The notes under the pieces are model-generated. The model worked only from the letters and a program-made list of their open reading frames with translations, was not told the DNA's origin and did no database searches. Shown here piece by piece: positions 1-8,886 of a stretch of DNA of 64,000 nucleotides. Source of the DNA: Planococcus sp. SK3692 (lineage in GTDB: Bacteria > Bacillota > Bacilli > Bacillales_A > Planococcaceae); contig NZ_JARCHV010000001.1 of assembly GCF_028890485.2 (NCBI RefSeq), positions 1,669,198 through 1,733,197 on the forward strand, in the 5' to 3' direction. Positions within the stretch are counted from its first letter, which is position 1, and every line of letters starts with the position of its first letter. A program made the translations under genes and the position numbers.

Positions 1-317
1 TCGACAGGTTGTTTCACGATCACCGCTCCCGCTTTTCTCGCTAATTCCATGACTTGGTCCACTTCATCGCGTGATTTGGCATTATAGGCCAAGGTGATTC
101 CAGAGAAGCCGGTTTTCACGGGCGGATTTTCTGCGTCGATGTCTTTTGCCAATTCTTCTAAAGGATATAACTCCAATTTGGCACCTGAAGTGTTGAAGAA
201 AATGATGTTCGGTTTGTCGCTCGTTTCATCGGTTTGGAAGCCCAATTCATCTCGGTAAAACTTCACAGACCTTTCCATGTTCCGAACGCCCAAGCAGATT
301 AGATTGATACGGTTCAT
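1..317 (-). CDS. VOC/glyoxalase-family protein, 3' end cut by window edge
   Basis: An open frame starts at the ATG at 317 behind an AAGGAG Shine-Dalgarno 8 nt upstream and runs off the left edge without a stop (105 full codons seen). The translation has the N-terminal beta-alpha-beta pattern of the vicinal-oxygen-chelate fold: MNRINLICLGVRNMERSVKF, then a RDELGF motif and a second half with a FSGITLAYNA strand. Family members include glyoxalases, dioxygenases and antibiotic-resistance proteins. Substrate and metal ligands cannot be assigned because the C-terminal half lies outside the window. It is separated from rpsI by a terminator, so it is probably its own unit. No -35/-10 pair was identified in the short gap. 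Confidence 0.85.
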   Translation of the reverse strand, partial: MNRINLICLGVRNMERSVKFYRDELGFQTDETSDKPNIIFFNTSGAKLELYPLEELAKDIDAENPPVKTGFSGITLAYNAKSRDEVDQVMELARKAGAVIVKQPV

Positions 318-361
318 TTCATTCACTCCTTTTCGGTTTGCTATAAAATTCGCCAACATAC

Positions 362-399
362 AAAAAAGCACCTTCCGGAAAAACCGGAAAGTGCTTTTG
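362..399 (-). terminator. Rho-independent terminator after rpsI
   Basis: A 13-bp stem (366-378 pairing with 384-396, one mismatch) with a TTTTT loop lies just downstream of the rpsI stop and runs into a T-tract on the minus strand. It ends the rplM-rpsI unit. The plus-strand sequence is nearly as good, but no plus-strand gene needs it. Confidence 0.9.
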
Positions 400-409
400 A
401 AAGGTAAAA

Positions 410-802
410 TTAACGTTTTGAGAACTGAGGTGCGCGACGTGCCGCTTTAAGACCGTATTTTTTACGTTCTTTCATACGTGGGTCACGTGTTAGGAATCCA
501 GCAGATTTAAGAGCTCCGCGGAATTCTGGGTCTACTGTAAGTAGAGCGCGTGCAATTCCGTGACGGATTGCGCCGGCTTGTCCAGTGAACCCGCCGCCTT
601 TTACGTTTACCAATACATCGTAGCTACCAAGAGTTTCAGTAGTTACTAGTGGTTGTTTGATGATTTGCTCAAGCGTTTCGTATGGAACGTAGTCAGATAC
701 GTCACGGTTGTTGATTGTGATTGTACCATCTCCTGGTACCAAACGTACGCGAGCTGTTGAGTTTTTACGGCGACCTGTACCGATATATTGAACTTGTGCC
801 AA
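410..802 (-). CDS. rpsI: 30S ribosomal protein S9
   Basis: 130 aa, the usual bacterial length. The N-terminal [15 protein letters not shown] stretch and the basic C-terminal tail ending FSKR are family hallmarks. In known structures that tail reaches the anticodon stem of P-site tRNA. The gene follows rplM by 29 nt with its own SD (GGAGGA before the ATG at 802) and is the last gene of the rplM-rpsI pair, a linkage conserved across bacteria. Confidence 0.98.
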   Translation of the reverse strand: MAQVQYIGTGRRKNSTARVRLVPGDGTITINNRDVSDYVPYETLEQIIKQPLVTTETLGSYDVLVNVKGGGFTGQAGAIRHGIARALLTVDPEFRGALKSAGFLTRDPRMKERKKYGLKAARRAPQFSKR

Positions 803-831
803 AGGTGTATCCTCCTCTTATTTACTGATTA

Positions 832-1269
832 TTATCCGCGAAGCGTGTAAGCTTCAGGTTGTTGTGCTTGGTGGTTGTGCTCTGGTCCAGCGTATACATG
901 CAATTTCTTGAATGTTTGGCGGCCCAAAGAGTTCTTTGGAAGCATGCCTTTGATCGCTAGTTCAAGCATTTTTGTAGGGTATTTCGTGCGCATTTCAAGT
1001 GCTGTGCGCTGTTTAAGACCGCCTGTGTATTGCGTGTGGCGGTAGTAGATTTTGTCGGTAAGTTTTTTACCAGTCAAGTGGATTTTGTCAGCATTGATGA
1101 TGATGACGTGATCGCCAGTGTCGACGTTCGGTGTGAATGTTGGTTTGTATTTCCCGCGCAAGATTGAAGCGACTTCAGAAGCCAAACGTCCAAGAGTTTG
1201 CCCTTCTGCATCGACAACCAACCATTTACGCTCTACTTCGTGACCTTTAGCCATGAATGTTGTACGCAT
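832..1269 (-). CDS. rplM: 50S ribosomal protein L13
   Basis: 145 aa when started at the ATG at 1269 ([16 protein letters not shown]), which has an AGGAGG SD 9 nt upstream and gives the length known for Bacillus L13. An in-frame start 60 nt further up would add 20 unconserved residues and is rejected. Motifs [14 protein letters not shown] and [10 protein letters not shown] are typical. L13 is an early-assembly protein of the large subunit. A promoter (1419-1447) and a roughly 140-nt leader precede it, so the pair can be made independently of truA upstream. Confidence 0.98.
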   Translation of the reverse strand: MRTTFMAKGHEVERKWLVVDAEGQTLGRLASEVASILRGKYKPTFTPNVDTGDHVIIINADKIHLTGKKLTDKIYYRHTQYTGGLKQRTALEMRTKYPTKMLELAIKGMLPKNSLGRQTFKKLHVYAGPEHNHQAQQPEAYTLRG

Positions 1270-1329
1270 GTATATTGTCCTCCTAATGAATCGTCTCATT
1301 TTTTTAGAATTCAGTTCCAAGTGTTCCAT

Positions 1330-1411
1330 GTTGGTTCCGTTGTTCCGTGTTTTCCTTATCCCTTAACACAAATAACCTTCCGGGGCATATCGTGGGGGTA
1401 ATGAAAATACC
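1330..1411 (-). ncRNA. Candidate L13-type ribosomal leader
   Basis: The 5' UTR between the rplM promoter and the rplM SD is about 140 nt, far more than translation needs. Its 5' part contains an ACCCCCACGA...CCCCGGAAGG region reminiscent of Firmicutes L13 leaders, which are thought to mediate autoregulation by L13. The match is from memory of the family, not a covariance search, and the exact ends are uncertain. Confidence 0.5.
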
Positions 1412-1418
1412 ATACATC

Positions 1419-1447
1419 ATCATATAACGGATTACGTTTTAAGTCAA
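1419..1447 (-). promoter_or_regulatory. Sigma-A promoter of rplM-rpsI
   Basis: On the minus strand TTGACT (1447-1442), a 17-nt spacer and TATGAT (1424-1419). It lies in the gap between the truA stop (1486) and rplM, placing the start of transcription near 1412. Confidence 0.85.
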
Positions 1448-1485
1448 GGATATTTAGAAAAACACCAGGAAAAGTTGCTTCACTC

Positions 1486-2223
1486 TCAGTAATGCACTTT
1501 TTCCAAGTACAACCCGTGTGCTGCCGCGGTTTTGCCGGCAGCGTCGCGGTCGCAGGCCACAATGATTTCAGCCAGTTCTTCCGGTTCTCTTCTATTTAAT
1601 CCGACTTCGAGTAAAGTGCCTGCAATAATGCGCACCATATTATAGAGAAAGCCGGACCCTTCAATGACCATATGCAATTCCTCGCCATGTTCTTCAAAAT
1701 TAATTTTCCAGATCGTTCTTACTTTATCGACCACATTAGTGTTCGCCGCACAAAAACTTGAAAAATCATGTGTCCCGATAAATGCTTGCGCCGCTTTTTC
1801 CATACGTTCCACATCAATTTGTTGCGGCACATGGACGAGATGGTTGCGGCTGAAAGGATTGATGAGCTTGCTGCGGTTCCACTTATAGCGATAAATTTTC
1901 CCTTTTGCGTGGTAGCGGGCATGGAAATCCGGTTCTGTTTGTTCGACATCATAAACTTGGATGTCTTGTGGCAAACGTACATTGAGCGCACGCACCCAGG
2001 ACTCTTTTGGCATGGAAAACGGCGTATCGAAATGGATCACTTGTCCCGTGGCATGAACACCGGAGTCGGTCCGTCCGCTTGCGACCACTTCGACCGGCTC
2101 ACCTTTATGCAATTCTTTCAACGCGCGCAACAGCTCCAGTTGAACGGTGCGGGTTTTCAATTGGATCTGATAACCTGCGAACCCGCTTCCGTCATAGGCA
2201 ATCGTCGCTTTCATTCGTTTCAT
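1486..2223 (-). CDS. truA: tRNA pseudouridine(38-40) synthase TruA
   Basis: 245 aa from the ATG at 2223, which follows AAAGGAGAG by 5 nt; an upstream in-frame start adds residues without family similarity. The catalytic loop GRTDSGVHATGQ contains the nucleophilic Asp (about residue 53). The N-terminal KATIAYDGSGFAGYQ and C-terminal GSGFLYNMVRIIAGTL stretches are also standard. The enzyme converts U38, U39 and U40 of the tRNA anticodon arm to pseudouridine. It follows ecfT closely, as in Bacillus, and is probably cotranscribed with the ECF transporter genes. Confidence 0.97.
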   Translation of the reverse strand: MKRMKATIAYDGSGFAGYQIQLKTRTVQLELLRALKELHKGEPVEVVASGRTDSGVHATGQVIHFDTPFSMPKESWVRALNVRLPQDIQVYDVEQTEPDFHARYHAKGKIYRYKWNRSKLINPFSRNHLVHVPQQIDVERMEKAAQAFIGTHDFSSFCAANTNVVDKVRTIWKINFEEHGEELHMVIEGSGFLYNMVRIIAGTLLEVGLNRREPEELAEIIVACDRDAAGKTAAAHGLYLEKVHY

Positions 2224-2274
2224 GAGGTCTCTCCTTTTAATGCAACTTTCATAAAGAACTGCCATGTCTGCTGG

Positions 2275-3072
2275 TTAACTCCGGAAATACCAGAGCAATC
2301 CGGCAAATCCAACGAGCAGCAATAGGCTCAATGTGTCTATAATGCGCCAGTTGAGCTGGCGGTAGCGTGTACGTCCTTCTCCCCCGCGGTAGCCTCTCAC
2401 TTCCATGGCAGTCGCTAAATCTTCAGCTCGCTTGAAAGCACTGACAAACAATGGGATGAGTAGCGGCACGACCGCTTTAATGCGTTCTTTGATAGGGCCT
2501 GAACCGATATCCGAGCCACGTGCCATCTGCGCTTTCAAGATCTTTCCGGTTTCATCCATCAAGGTCGGGATGAACCGGAGTGAAATCGACATCATCAACG
2601 CCAGTTCGTGGACCGGCAGTTTGACGCGTTTGAATGGCCCAAGCAGTACTTCTATGCCATCCGTGATTGAAATCGGTGATGTCGTTAAAGTCAGGATGCT
2701 CGTCATGAACACCAAGACCAGGAAACGGATCGAGATGAATATCCCCTGTCGCAGCCCTTCTTCATAGACATCTACAAAACCGACACTAAACAGCAATGCC
2801 CCGCCTTCAGTAAAGAATAAATGGAGGAAAAATGTAAAGGCCATTAAGATGAAGACAGGTTTCAAGCCGTTAATCAAGAAATACAGCCGGATTTTCGATA
2901 AAAACACGGACAATAAGGTGAACCCAAGCAAAATCGCATACGTGATGGCGTTATTCGCGATAAAAACGATCGCGATAAACAAAAAGACGAACAGGATTTT
3001 GGCTCTTGGGTCCATTCGGTGGACGACTGAATCTCCTGGAATAAAGCGCCCAAAAATCATTTTTTCCATCAT
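2275..3072 (-). CDS. ecfT: ECF transporter transmembrane subunit EcfT
   Basis: 265 aa with several hydrophobic membrane segments (about 27-60, 68-90, 105-125 and a C-terminal one near 245-262). The two cytoplasmic coupling motifs AQMARGSDIG and MEVRGYRGG correspond to the A-R-G signatures through which EcfT contacts the two ATPases. Energy-coupling-factor modules take up vitamins and some metals with exchangeable substrate-binding S components, none of which is encoded here. The start codon overlaps the ecfA2 stop (ATGA), indicating translational coupling. A second ATG immediately follows the first and could be used instead. Confidence 0.96.
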   Translation of the reverse strand: MMEKMIFGRFIPGDSVVHRMDPRAKILFVFLFIAIVFIANNAITYAILLGFTLLSVFLSKIRLYFLINGLKPVFILMAFTFFLHLFFTEGGALLFSVGFVDVYEEGLRQGIFISIRFLVLVFMTSILTLTTSPISITDGIEVLLGPFKRVKLPVHELALMMSISLRFIPTLMDETGKILKAQMARGSDIGSGPIKERIKAVVPLLIPLFVSAFKRAEDLATAMEVRGYRGGEGRTRYRQLNWRIIDTLSLLLLVGFAGLLWYFRS

Positions 3073-3941
3073 TTCGGTTCACGCCCTTCCTGAAGTGCCC
3101 GCGCAATGGACTGTGCCAGTGCTTCTTCAGTCAGCGCAAGTTCATCGAGCGTTAAGCCGGTTTTTTCTTCAAACTCCCGCTGCATGCGCACGGTGCGCGG
3201 CGGCTCCAATCGGTAATCGCCGAGCTGCTCTTCGTTGGCGAAGACTTCGCGCACAGCGCCTGTCGCGACGCATTTTCCGCTATGCATGATGGCCACTGTA
3301 TCCGCGTAGCGCGCCGCATCTTCCATGCTATGTGTCACAAGCACAGTCGTTAAGCCCTTCTCTTGATGCAGGCGGTAAAACAAATCCATGATTTCCCGGC
3401 GTCCGCGCGGGTCGAGTCCTGCCGTGGGTTCATCCAGCACTAAAACATCCGGCTCCATCGCCAAGACTCCCGCTATTGCGACGCGGCGCATTTGCCCGCC
3501 TGATAAATCAAAAGGCGATTTCTCCAGCACGTCATCCGGAAGTCCGAGCTGTTCGACCAAAGCAATGGCCCGTCTGCGTGCTTCTTCTTCCGGCACGCCG
3601 AAATTCAATGGGCCGAACATGATATCTTTCAGGACGGTTTCATCAAATAGCTGCTGTTCCGGAAACTGAAAGACGATGCCGACTTTTTTCCGCACATCGC
3701 GCAAGTTCTTTGCTTTCGTACCCGCTTCGATTTTCCGTTCGCCAATCAACACACTACCTTCAGTCGGCTGCAATAAGGCATTTAAATGCTGCAATACGGT
3801 CGATTTCCCAGAACCCGTATGCCCGATGATCGCTGTGTAAGAGCCGGACGGTATGTGAAGCGTGACATCCGTCAGCGCCCGCTTTTCAAAAGGGGTATCT
3901 TTCGCGTAGCTGTATCCTACTTGCTTGAGTAATATGTCCAT
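3069..3941 (-). CDS. ecfA2: ECF transporter ATPase EcfA2
   Basis: 290 aa ABC ATPase. Walker A GHTGSGKST (residues 40-48), signature LSGGQMRRVAIAG, Walker B VLVLDEPTAGLD and a switch His in VTHSMEDAARYAD are all intact. It pairs with EcfA1 as a heterodimer that powers EcfT. The ATG at 3941 follows GGAGG by 4 nt and overlaps the end of ecfA1 by 25 nt. The C-terminal extension after about residue 220 is typical of this subunit and absent from simple ABC ATPases. Confidence 0.96.
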   Translation of the reverse strand: MDILLKQVGYSYAKDTPFEKRALTDVTLHIPSGSYTAIIGHTGSGKSTVLQHLNALLQPTEGSVLIGERKIEAGTKAKNLRDVRKKVGIVFQFPEQQLFDETVLKDIMFGPLNFGVPEEEARRRAIALVEQLGLPDDVLEKSPFDLSGGQMRRVAIAGVLAMEPDVLVLDEPTAGLDPRGRREIMDLFYRLHQEKGLTTVLVTHSMEDAARYADTVAIMHSGKCVATGAVREVFANEEQLGDYRLEPPRTVRMQREFEEKTGLTLDELALTEEALAQSIARALQEGREPK

Positions 3942-4765
3942 AATTCCTCCACCAGCTCATGTTCTGTCATAGATTCACCGGTCATCGGCACGCCGGCTTG
4001 TTTCAATAAACCGGCCATCCGCATCGCAAACGGCAGATCGAGCCCCATTTCGGTCAGCTCTTCACCTGAAGAAAACACTTCATCGGGTGTGCCTTCCATT
4101 TGTTTGTGGCCGGCATTCATCACCAATACACGGTCAGCAAGCGCCGCTTCCTCTAGGTCATGGGTAATCGACAACACGGTGAGGCCTGTCGCTTCCCGCA
4201 GCTCACGGATCGTCTCGATGACTTCCCGGCGGCCTTGCGGATCAAGCATCGATGTGGCTTCATCTAAAATGAGCAGCCGCGGGCGCAAAGCCAGTGCCCC
4301 GGCAATCGCCACGCGCTGCTTTTGCCCGCCGGATAAGTGATGTGGTTCATGGTCGAGGTAATCCGCCATCTTCACTTGCTGTAATGACTCGCGAACACGC
4401 ACGACCATTTCTTCGTGAGGAACGCCATTGTTCTCCAAAGCGAATGCGACATCATCTTGCACCGTCGCACCGACGAATTGATTGTCTGGATTCTGGAACA
4501 CCATCCCCATCTGCGAGCGAATGTCCCATAAGCTTTCTTCAGACATTGTCAGTCCCATTGCTTTGACTGTTCCTTGCTGCGGGAACAATAAGCCGTTCAT
4601 CAGTTTGGCGATCGTCGACTTGCCGGAGCCGTTATGGCCAACTAACGCCACCCATTCCCCTTCCCCAATCGAAAACGACAGGTCCGAAACAGCCGGCTTG
4701 ATCGATTCGTCTTCTGGTACATATGTGAATGTCACTTGTTCAAATGACAAAATGCTTCCTTTCAT
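3917..4765 (-). CDS. ecfA1: ECF transporter ATPase EcfA1
   Basis: 282 aa ABC ATPase with Walker A GHNGSGKST (43-51), Q-loop MVFQNPDNQF, signature LSGGQKQRVAIAG and Walker B LLILDEATSMLD. The Ala after the catalytic Glu (DEAT instead of DEPT) is usual for this subunit. It is the first gene of ecfA1-ecfA2-ecfT-truA and starts at 4765 behind GAGGAGG. A plausible promoter lies at 4851-4878, downstream of the rplQ terminator, so the operon can be expressed apart from the ribosomal cluster. Confidence 0.96.
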   Translation of the reverse strand: MKGSILSFEQVTFTYVPEDESIKPAVSDLSFSIGEGEWVALVGHNGSGKSTIAKLMNGLLFPQQGTVKAMGLTMSEESLWDIRSQMGMVFQNPDNQFVGATVQDDVAFALENNGVPHEEMVVRVRESLQQVKMADYLDHEPHHLSGGQKQRVAIAGALALRPRLLILDEATSMLDPQGRREVIETIRELREATGLTVLSITHDLEEAALADRVLVMNAGHKQMEGTPDEVFSSGEELTEMGLDLPFAMRMAGLLKQAGVPMTGESMTEHELVEELWTYYSSK

Positions 4766-4850
4766 GTGTTGAAGCCTCCTCTAAACATTCTCTACTCTGC
4801 TCTTATGTGCTGTAAAACGGGAACGCTCTAACCACGCTTAATTCGCACTG

Positions 4851-4878
4851 TTTATATTCCCTCCGAAGAGAACATCAA
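4851..4878 (-). promoter_or_regulatory. Putative sigma-A promoter of the ecfA1 operon
   Basis: TTGATG (4878-4873), 16-nt spacer, TATAAA (4856-4851) on the minus strand, about 85 nt before ecfA1. The -35 is imperfect. Confidence 0.55.
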
Positions 4879-4903
4879 CACTGAAAATTAATTCATCAGT
4901 AAA

Positions 4904-5004
4904 TAAAAAAAGCGCGCACCTCATTCAGAGTATGCGCTTTTCTGTCTCTATGGCTCCTGCGGGTGCTTAAGCCGCCGGTTGAATGAGGTGCGTAGAGCTA
5001 GACG
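4904..5004. repeat. Intergenic inverted-repeat element between rplQ and ecfA1
   Basis: A 13-of-13 inverted repeat (cgcacctcattca at 4915-4927 and its complement at 4980-4992) flanks 52 nt. On the minus strand an inner hairpin formed within 4904-4940 ends in a T7 tract and can act as a terminator. The outer part carries a GTCTAGCTC stretch near 4997-5004 that resembles short intergenic repeats found in many Bacilli; that family link is inference. Together with the rplQ terminator this fills most of the 340-nt gap 4766-5105. Confidence 0.55.
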
Positions 5005-5074
5005 AGACGCCGCCCTAAGGCTCGCTCATCATAACACTCAGCTTTTCATATTGTCGTATAAATCATGATGCTAA

Positions 5075-5100
5075 AAGAAGAGGGCTATGAACCCTCTTCA
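5075..5100 (-). terminator. Terminator after rplQ
   Basis: An 8-bp stem GAAGAGGG / CCCTCTTC with a 7-nt loop, followed by TTTTAG on the minus strand, begins immediately after the rplQ stop. The T-tract is short, so termination may be partial and completed by the hairpin at 4904-4940. Confidence 0.75.
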
Positions 5101-5105
5101 ACTGA

Positions 5106-5480
5106 TTAAACCAATTCAATAATTACGATTGGTGCGCCATCTCCGCGACGAGGCCCCATTTTCATGATGCGCGTGTAGCCGCCTTGACGGTCAGCGTAAC
5201 GTGGTGCAACATCATCAAACAATTTTTGCAAAGCAAAGATTGTGTTTTCGTTGCCTTCTTCGTCAGTCGAAGTCACAAGTTCACGGCGAATGTATGCTGC
5301 AGCTTTACGGCGTGCGTGGATATCTCCGCGCTTACCAAGCGTGATCATTTTTTCTACAGTTGAACGGACTTCTTTAGCACGGGCTTCAGTTGTCTGAATG
5401 CGCTCGTGAACGATTAGGTCAGTCGTAAGGTCACGCAATAGCGCTTTACGTTGAGAACTTGTACGTTGAAGTTTTCTCAT
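5106..5480 (-). CDS. rplQ: 50S ribosomal protein L17
   Basis: 124 aa, with the typical start [20 protein letters not shown] and the C-terminal [16 protein letters not shown] stretch. L17 sits on the solvent side of the large subunit near the tunnel exit. It is the last gene of the alpha operon, 45 nt after rpoA, with a terminator directly behind it. Confidence 0.98.
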   Translation of the reverse strand: MRKLQRTSSQRKALLRDLTTDLIVHERIQTTEARAKEVRSTVEKMITLGKRGDIHARRKAAAYIRRELVTSTDEEGNENTIFALQKLFDDVAPRYADRQGGYTRIMKMGPRRGDGAPIVIIELV

Positions 5481-5525
5481 TGAAGTTTCCCTCCTTTGTT
5501 GAATAGTTCAGAAAGAATCGGGCAA

Positions 5526-6470
5526 TCAGTCTTCTTTACGAAGGCCAAGACCTAGATCTTCCAACTTCACTTTCACTTCTTCAAGTGATTTGCGTCCGAG
5601 GTTGCGAACTTTCATCATGTCGTCTTCCGACTTGTTGGCCAATTCGTGGACAGTGTTAATGCCGGCACGTTTCAGGCAGTTATAAGAACGAACAGAAAGA
5701 TCAAGCTCTTCGATAGTCATCTCAAGCACTTTCTCTTTTTGGTCTTCTTCTTTTTCAACCATGATTTCAGCTGTTTGAGCCTCATCCGTCAATCCCACGA
5801 AGATGTTCAGATGTTCCGTGAAAATTTTCGCGCCAAGCGCAATTGCCTCTTTGGGACCGATGCTTCCATCTGTCCAGACATCGAGGGTTAATTTATCGAA
5901 ATGAGCGAGTTGGCCCACACGGGTATTTTCCACTTGGAAATTGACGCGTGAAACTGGCGTGTAAATAGAGTCAATCGGGATAACGCCAATCGGGAGATCT
6001 TCACGTTTGTTCTGATCTGCACGGGCATATCCACGGCCACGGTTAGCATACATGCGCATGCGCAAGTGGCCGTCTTTCGCGATTGTTGCAATATATAGAT
6101 CCGGATTCAGAATTTCCACGTCACTATCGTGAGTGATATCTGCAGCCGTAACCGTTCCGTCACCTTTTACATCAATTTCAATGACTTTTTCTTCGTCAGA
6201 GTAAATTTTCAACGCAAGCTTCTTGATGTTCAAAATGATAGAGGCTACATCTTCTTCTACACCTTCGACAGTGGAGAATTCATGCAAAACGCCATCAATT
6301 TGGATCGAAGTAACAGCTGCGCCAGGTAAAGATGAAAGTAGGATTCGACGTAAGGAGTTACCTAAAGTGGTACCATATCCACGCTCAAGGGGTTCAACAA
6401 CGAACTTGCCGTATTTGGCATTGCTGTTGATCTCAACCGTTTCAATTTTTGGTTTTTCTATTTCGAGCAT
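5526..6470 (-). CDS. rpoA: RNA polymerase alpha subunit
   Basis: 314 aa. The N-terminal domain (about 1-228; [20 protein letters not shown]) dimerises and nucleates core assembly. After an acidic linker (EKEEDQKEK), the C-terminal domain (about 245-314; [30 protein letters not shown]) binds UP elements and activators. It lies between rpsK and rplQ as in other Bacillales. The 127-nt gap before it is larger than elsewhere in the cluster, but no convincing promoter is visible there. Confidence 0.98.
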   Translation of the reverse strand: MLEIEKPKIETVEINSNAKYGKFVVEPLERGYGTTLGNSLRRILLSSLPGAAVTSIQIDGVLHEFSTVEGVEEDVASIILNIKKLALKIYSDEEKVIEIDVKGDGTVTAADITHDSDVEILNPDLYIATIAKDGHLRMRMYANRGRGYARADQNKREDLPIGVIPIDSIYTPVSRVNFQVENTRVGQLAHFDKLTLDVWTDGSIGPKEAIALGAKIFTEHLNIFVGLTDEAQTAEIMVEKEEDQKEKVLEMTIEELDLSVRSYNCLKRAGINTVHELANKSEDDMMKVRNLGRKSLEEVKVKLEDLGLGLRKED

Positions 6471-6597
6471 TCAGTTTACCCTCCTTCAAAACGTCGGTAT
6501 TTTCGTTGCATAAGAATTCGATAGTCACAGACTTTCGCTACGATTCAGAACACATTTAGTAAGTCGTGATGTTCAAAAATCCTACTCAGACCAACGA

Positions 6598-7005
<408 letters not shown>

Positions 7006-7012
7006 TTACTGA

Positions 7013-7378
7013 TTATTTTTTCTTGTTAGCTACAGTTTTACGAGGACCTTTACGCGTACGCGCGTTGTTCTTCGTATTTTGACCACGAACCGGAAGACCG
7101 CGACGGTGGCGGATACCACGGAAGCTAGCGATTTCCATCAAACGTTTGATGTTCATGGAAATCTCACGGCGAAGGTCACCTTCGATTTTGTACTGATCCA
7201 ATTGTTCACGGATATTGTTCAACTCGTCTTCTGTAAGATCGCGAACGCGAGTCTCTTCAGAAACACCAGCACCAGAAAGAACTTTCTGAGCAGTCGTTTT
7301 CCCAACACCGTAGATATAAGTCAATGAAATTACAACGCGTTTGTCGCGCGGAATGTCAACACCAGAAATACGTGCCAT
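7013..7378 (-). CDS. rpsM: 30S ribosomal protein S13
   Basis: 121 aa, [15 protein letters not shown] start, helix-two-turns-helix motif [13 protein letters not shown] and the basic C-terminal tail [15 protein letters not shown], which contacts P-site tRNA and bridges to the 50S head. It precedes rpsK by 25 nt. Confidence 0.98.
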   Translation of the reverse strand: MARISGVDIPRDKRVVISLTYIYGVGKTTAQKVLSGAGVSEETRVRDLTEDELNNIREQLDQYKIEGDLRREISMNIKRLMEIASFRGIRHRRGLPVRGQNTKNNARTRKGPRKTVANKKK

Positions 7379-7402
7379 GTGTGCGATGCACCTCCTTCTT
7401 TA

Positions 7403-7516
<114 letters not shown>

Positions 7517-7553
7517 CTAACCCAACCTCCTTAGTAGTCCGGAGTGCAAAAGA

Positions 7554-7772
7554 TTATTTAAAACGGTATGTGATGCGACCGCGTGTTAAATCGTAAGGAG
7601 AAAGTTCTACTGTTACTTTATCTCCTGGCAGAATGCGGATGAAATGCATGCGAATCTTGCCTGATACGTGCGCAAGAATCGTATGGCCATTTTCAAGCTC
7701 CACTTTAAACATCGCGTTGGGCAAAGTCTCAATGACTGTTCCCTCGATTTCAATTACATCGTCTTTCGCCAT
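7554..7772 (-). CDS. infA: Translation initiation factor IF-1
   Basis: 72 aa S1-like OB fold ([39 protein letters not shown]). IF-1 blocks the A site of the 30S subunit and cooperates with IF-2 and IF-3. In B. subtilis its upstream neighbours are map and a small KOW-domain gene; here neither is present and the 403 nt before infA have no convincing protein gene (see 7888-8173). The SD (AGAAGGGAGAC) is close to the ATG at 7772. Confidence 0.98.
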   Translation of the reverse strand: MAKDDVIEIEGTVIETLPNAMFKVELENGHTILAHVSGKIRMHFIRILPGDKVTVELSPYDLTRGRITYRFK

Positions 7773-7887
7773 CGACCCAGTCTCCCTTCTGTATACAAAT
7801 CAGGTACTCATCTTCAAACAGTATTTGCTGATTGAATAATTCTTATCCATTCACCAGGAATTCATGAGCGACATTTGAAAGACCTTC

Positions 7888-8173
7888 TCCGGGTTCCTCT
7901 CCCCACTTATGACAGCGGAGTTCGGGGTTCCGGTTGAGTCAGTCTGACCCACGTATCCTCGACTGCCCGGACTGCCTTGGATGAGTTCCAAACCCGTTAC
8001 ACAGATGCTTCCACGAAACTCATTATACTACCTCCGGTGCGGAATTGCACGGAGCAACGAGCCTCACCGGTTTCATATAATCAAGCCTTGTTTGCTTTTG
8101 CAGCTCTCGAAAATTCATATCTCCGGTGCTCCTTAAAGCCACATGGAGGCAACTAACTGCGCCCGGCGCCGGG
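7888..8173 (-). ncRNA. Candidate structured RNA between adk and infA
   Basis: The 403-nt gap 7773-8175 has no clear protein gene. On the minus strand it contains, in order: a 12-nt perfect palindrome (8173-8162) just after the adk stop; a composite stem CCGGTG/CACCGG (8070-8065 with 8039-8034) with an inner TTGC/GCAA hairpin; a 9-bp stem ATGAGTTTC/GGAACTCAT (8023-8015 with 7989-7981); and a three-way junction closed by TCCGGG/CCCGGA (7971-7966 with 7893-7888) with arms CAGTC/GACTG (7965-7961 with 7944-7940) and CCCC/GGGG (7927-7924 with 7904-7901). I do not recognise the family. It could be a leader controlling infA and the downstream genes, or a separate small RNA. Pairings were drawn by eye. 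Confidence 0.45.
8023..8118 (-). CDS. Doubtful 31-codon ORF after adk
   Basis: ATG at 8118 with AAGGAG upstream (about 10 nt), stop TAA at 8025-8023. It begins MNFRELQKQTRL. No family is recognised and it overlaps the strongest stem in the region, so it may be a chance frame inside a structured RNA, a leader peptide, or a small protein. Confidence 0.15.
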   Translation of the reverse strand: MNFRELQKQTRLDYMKPVRLVAPCNSAPEVV

Positions 8174-8175
8174 AC

Positions 8176-8886
<711 letters not shown>

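Noticed and set aside
1768-2325. 185-codon plus-strand ORF opposite truA
   Set aside because: Lies wholly antisense to truA and its neighbour; no SD or family similarity; typical shadow in a GC-balanced gene.
7773-8175. Known riboswitch classes (cobalamin, M-box, ydaO) or RNase P, SRP and tmRNA in the adk-infA gap
   Set aside because: Short resemblances such as CCGGTGAGG and AGTCGAGGATACG occur, but not the full conserved cores in the right order.
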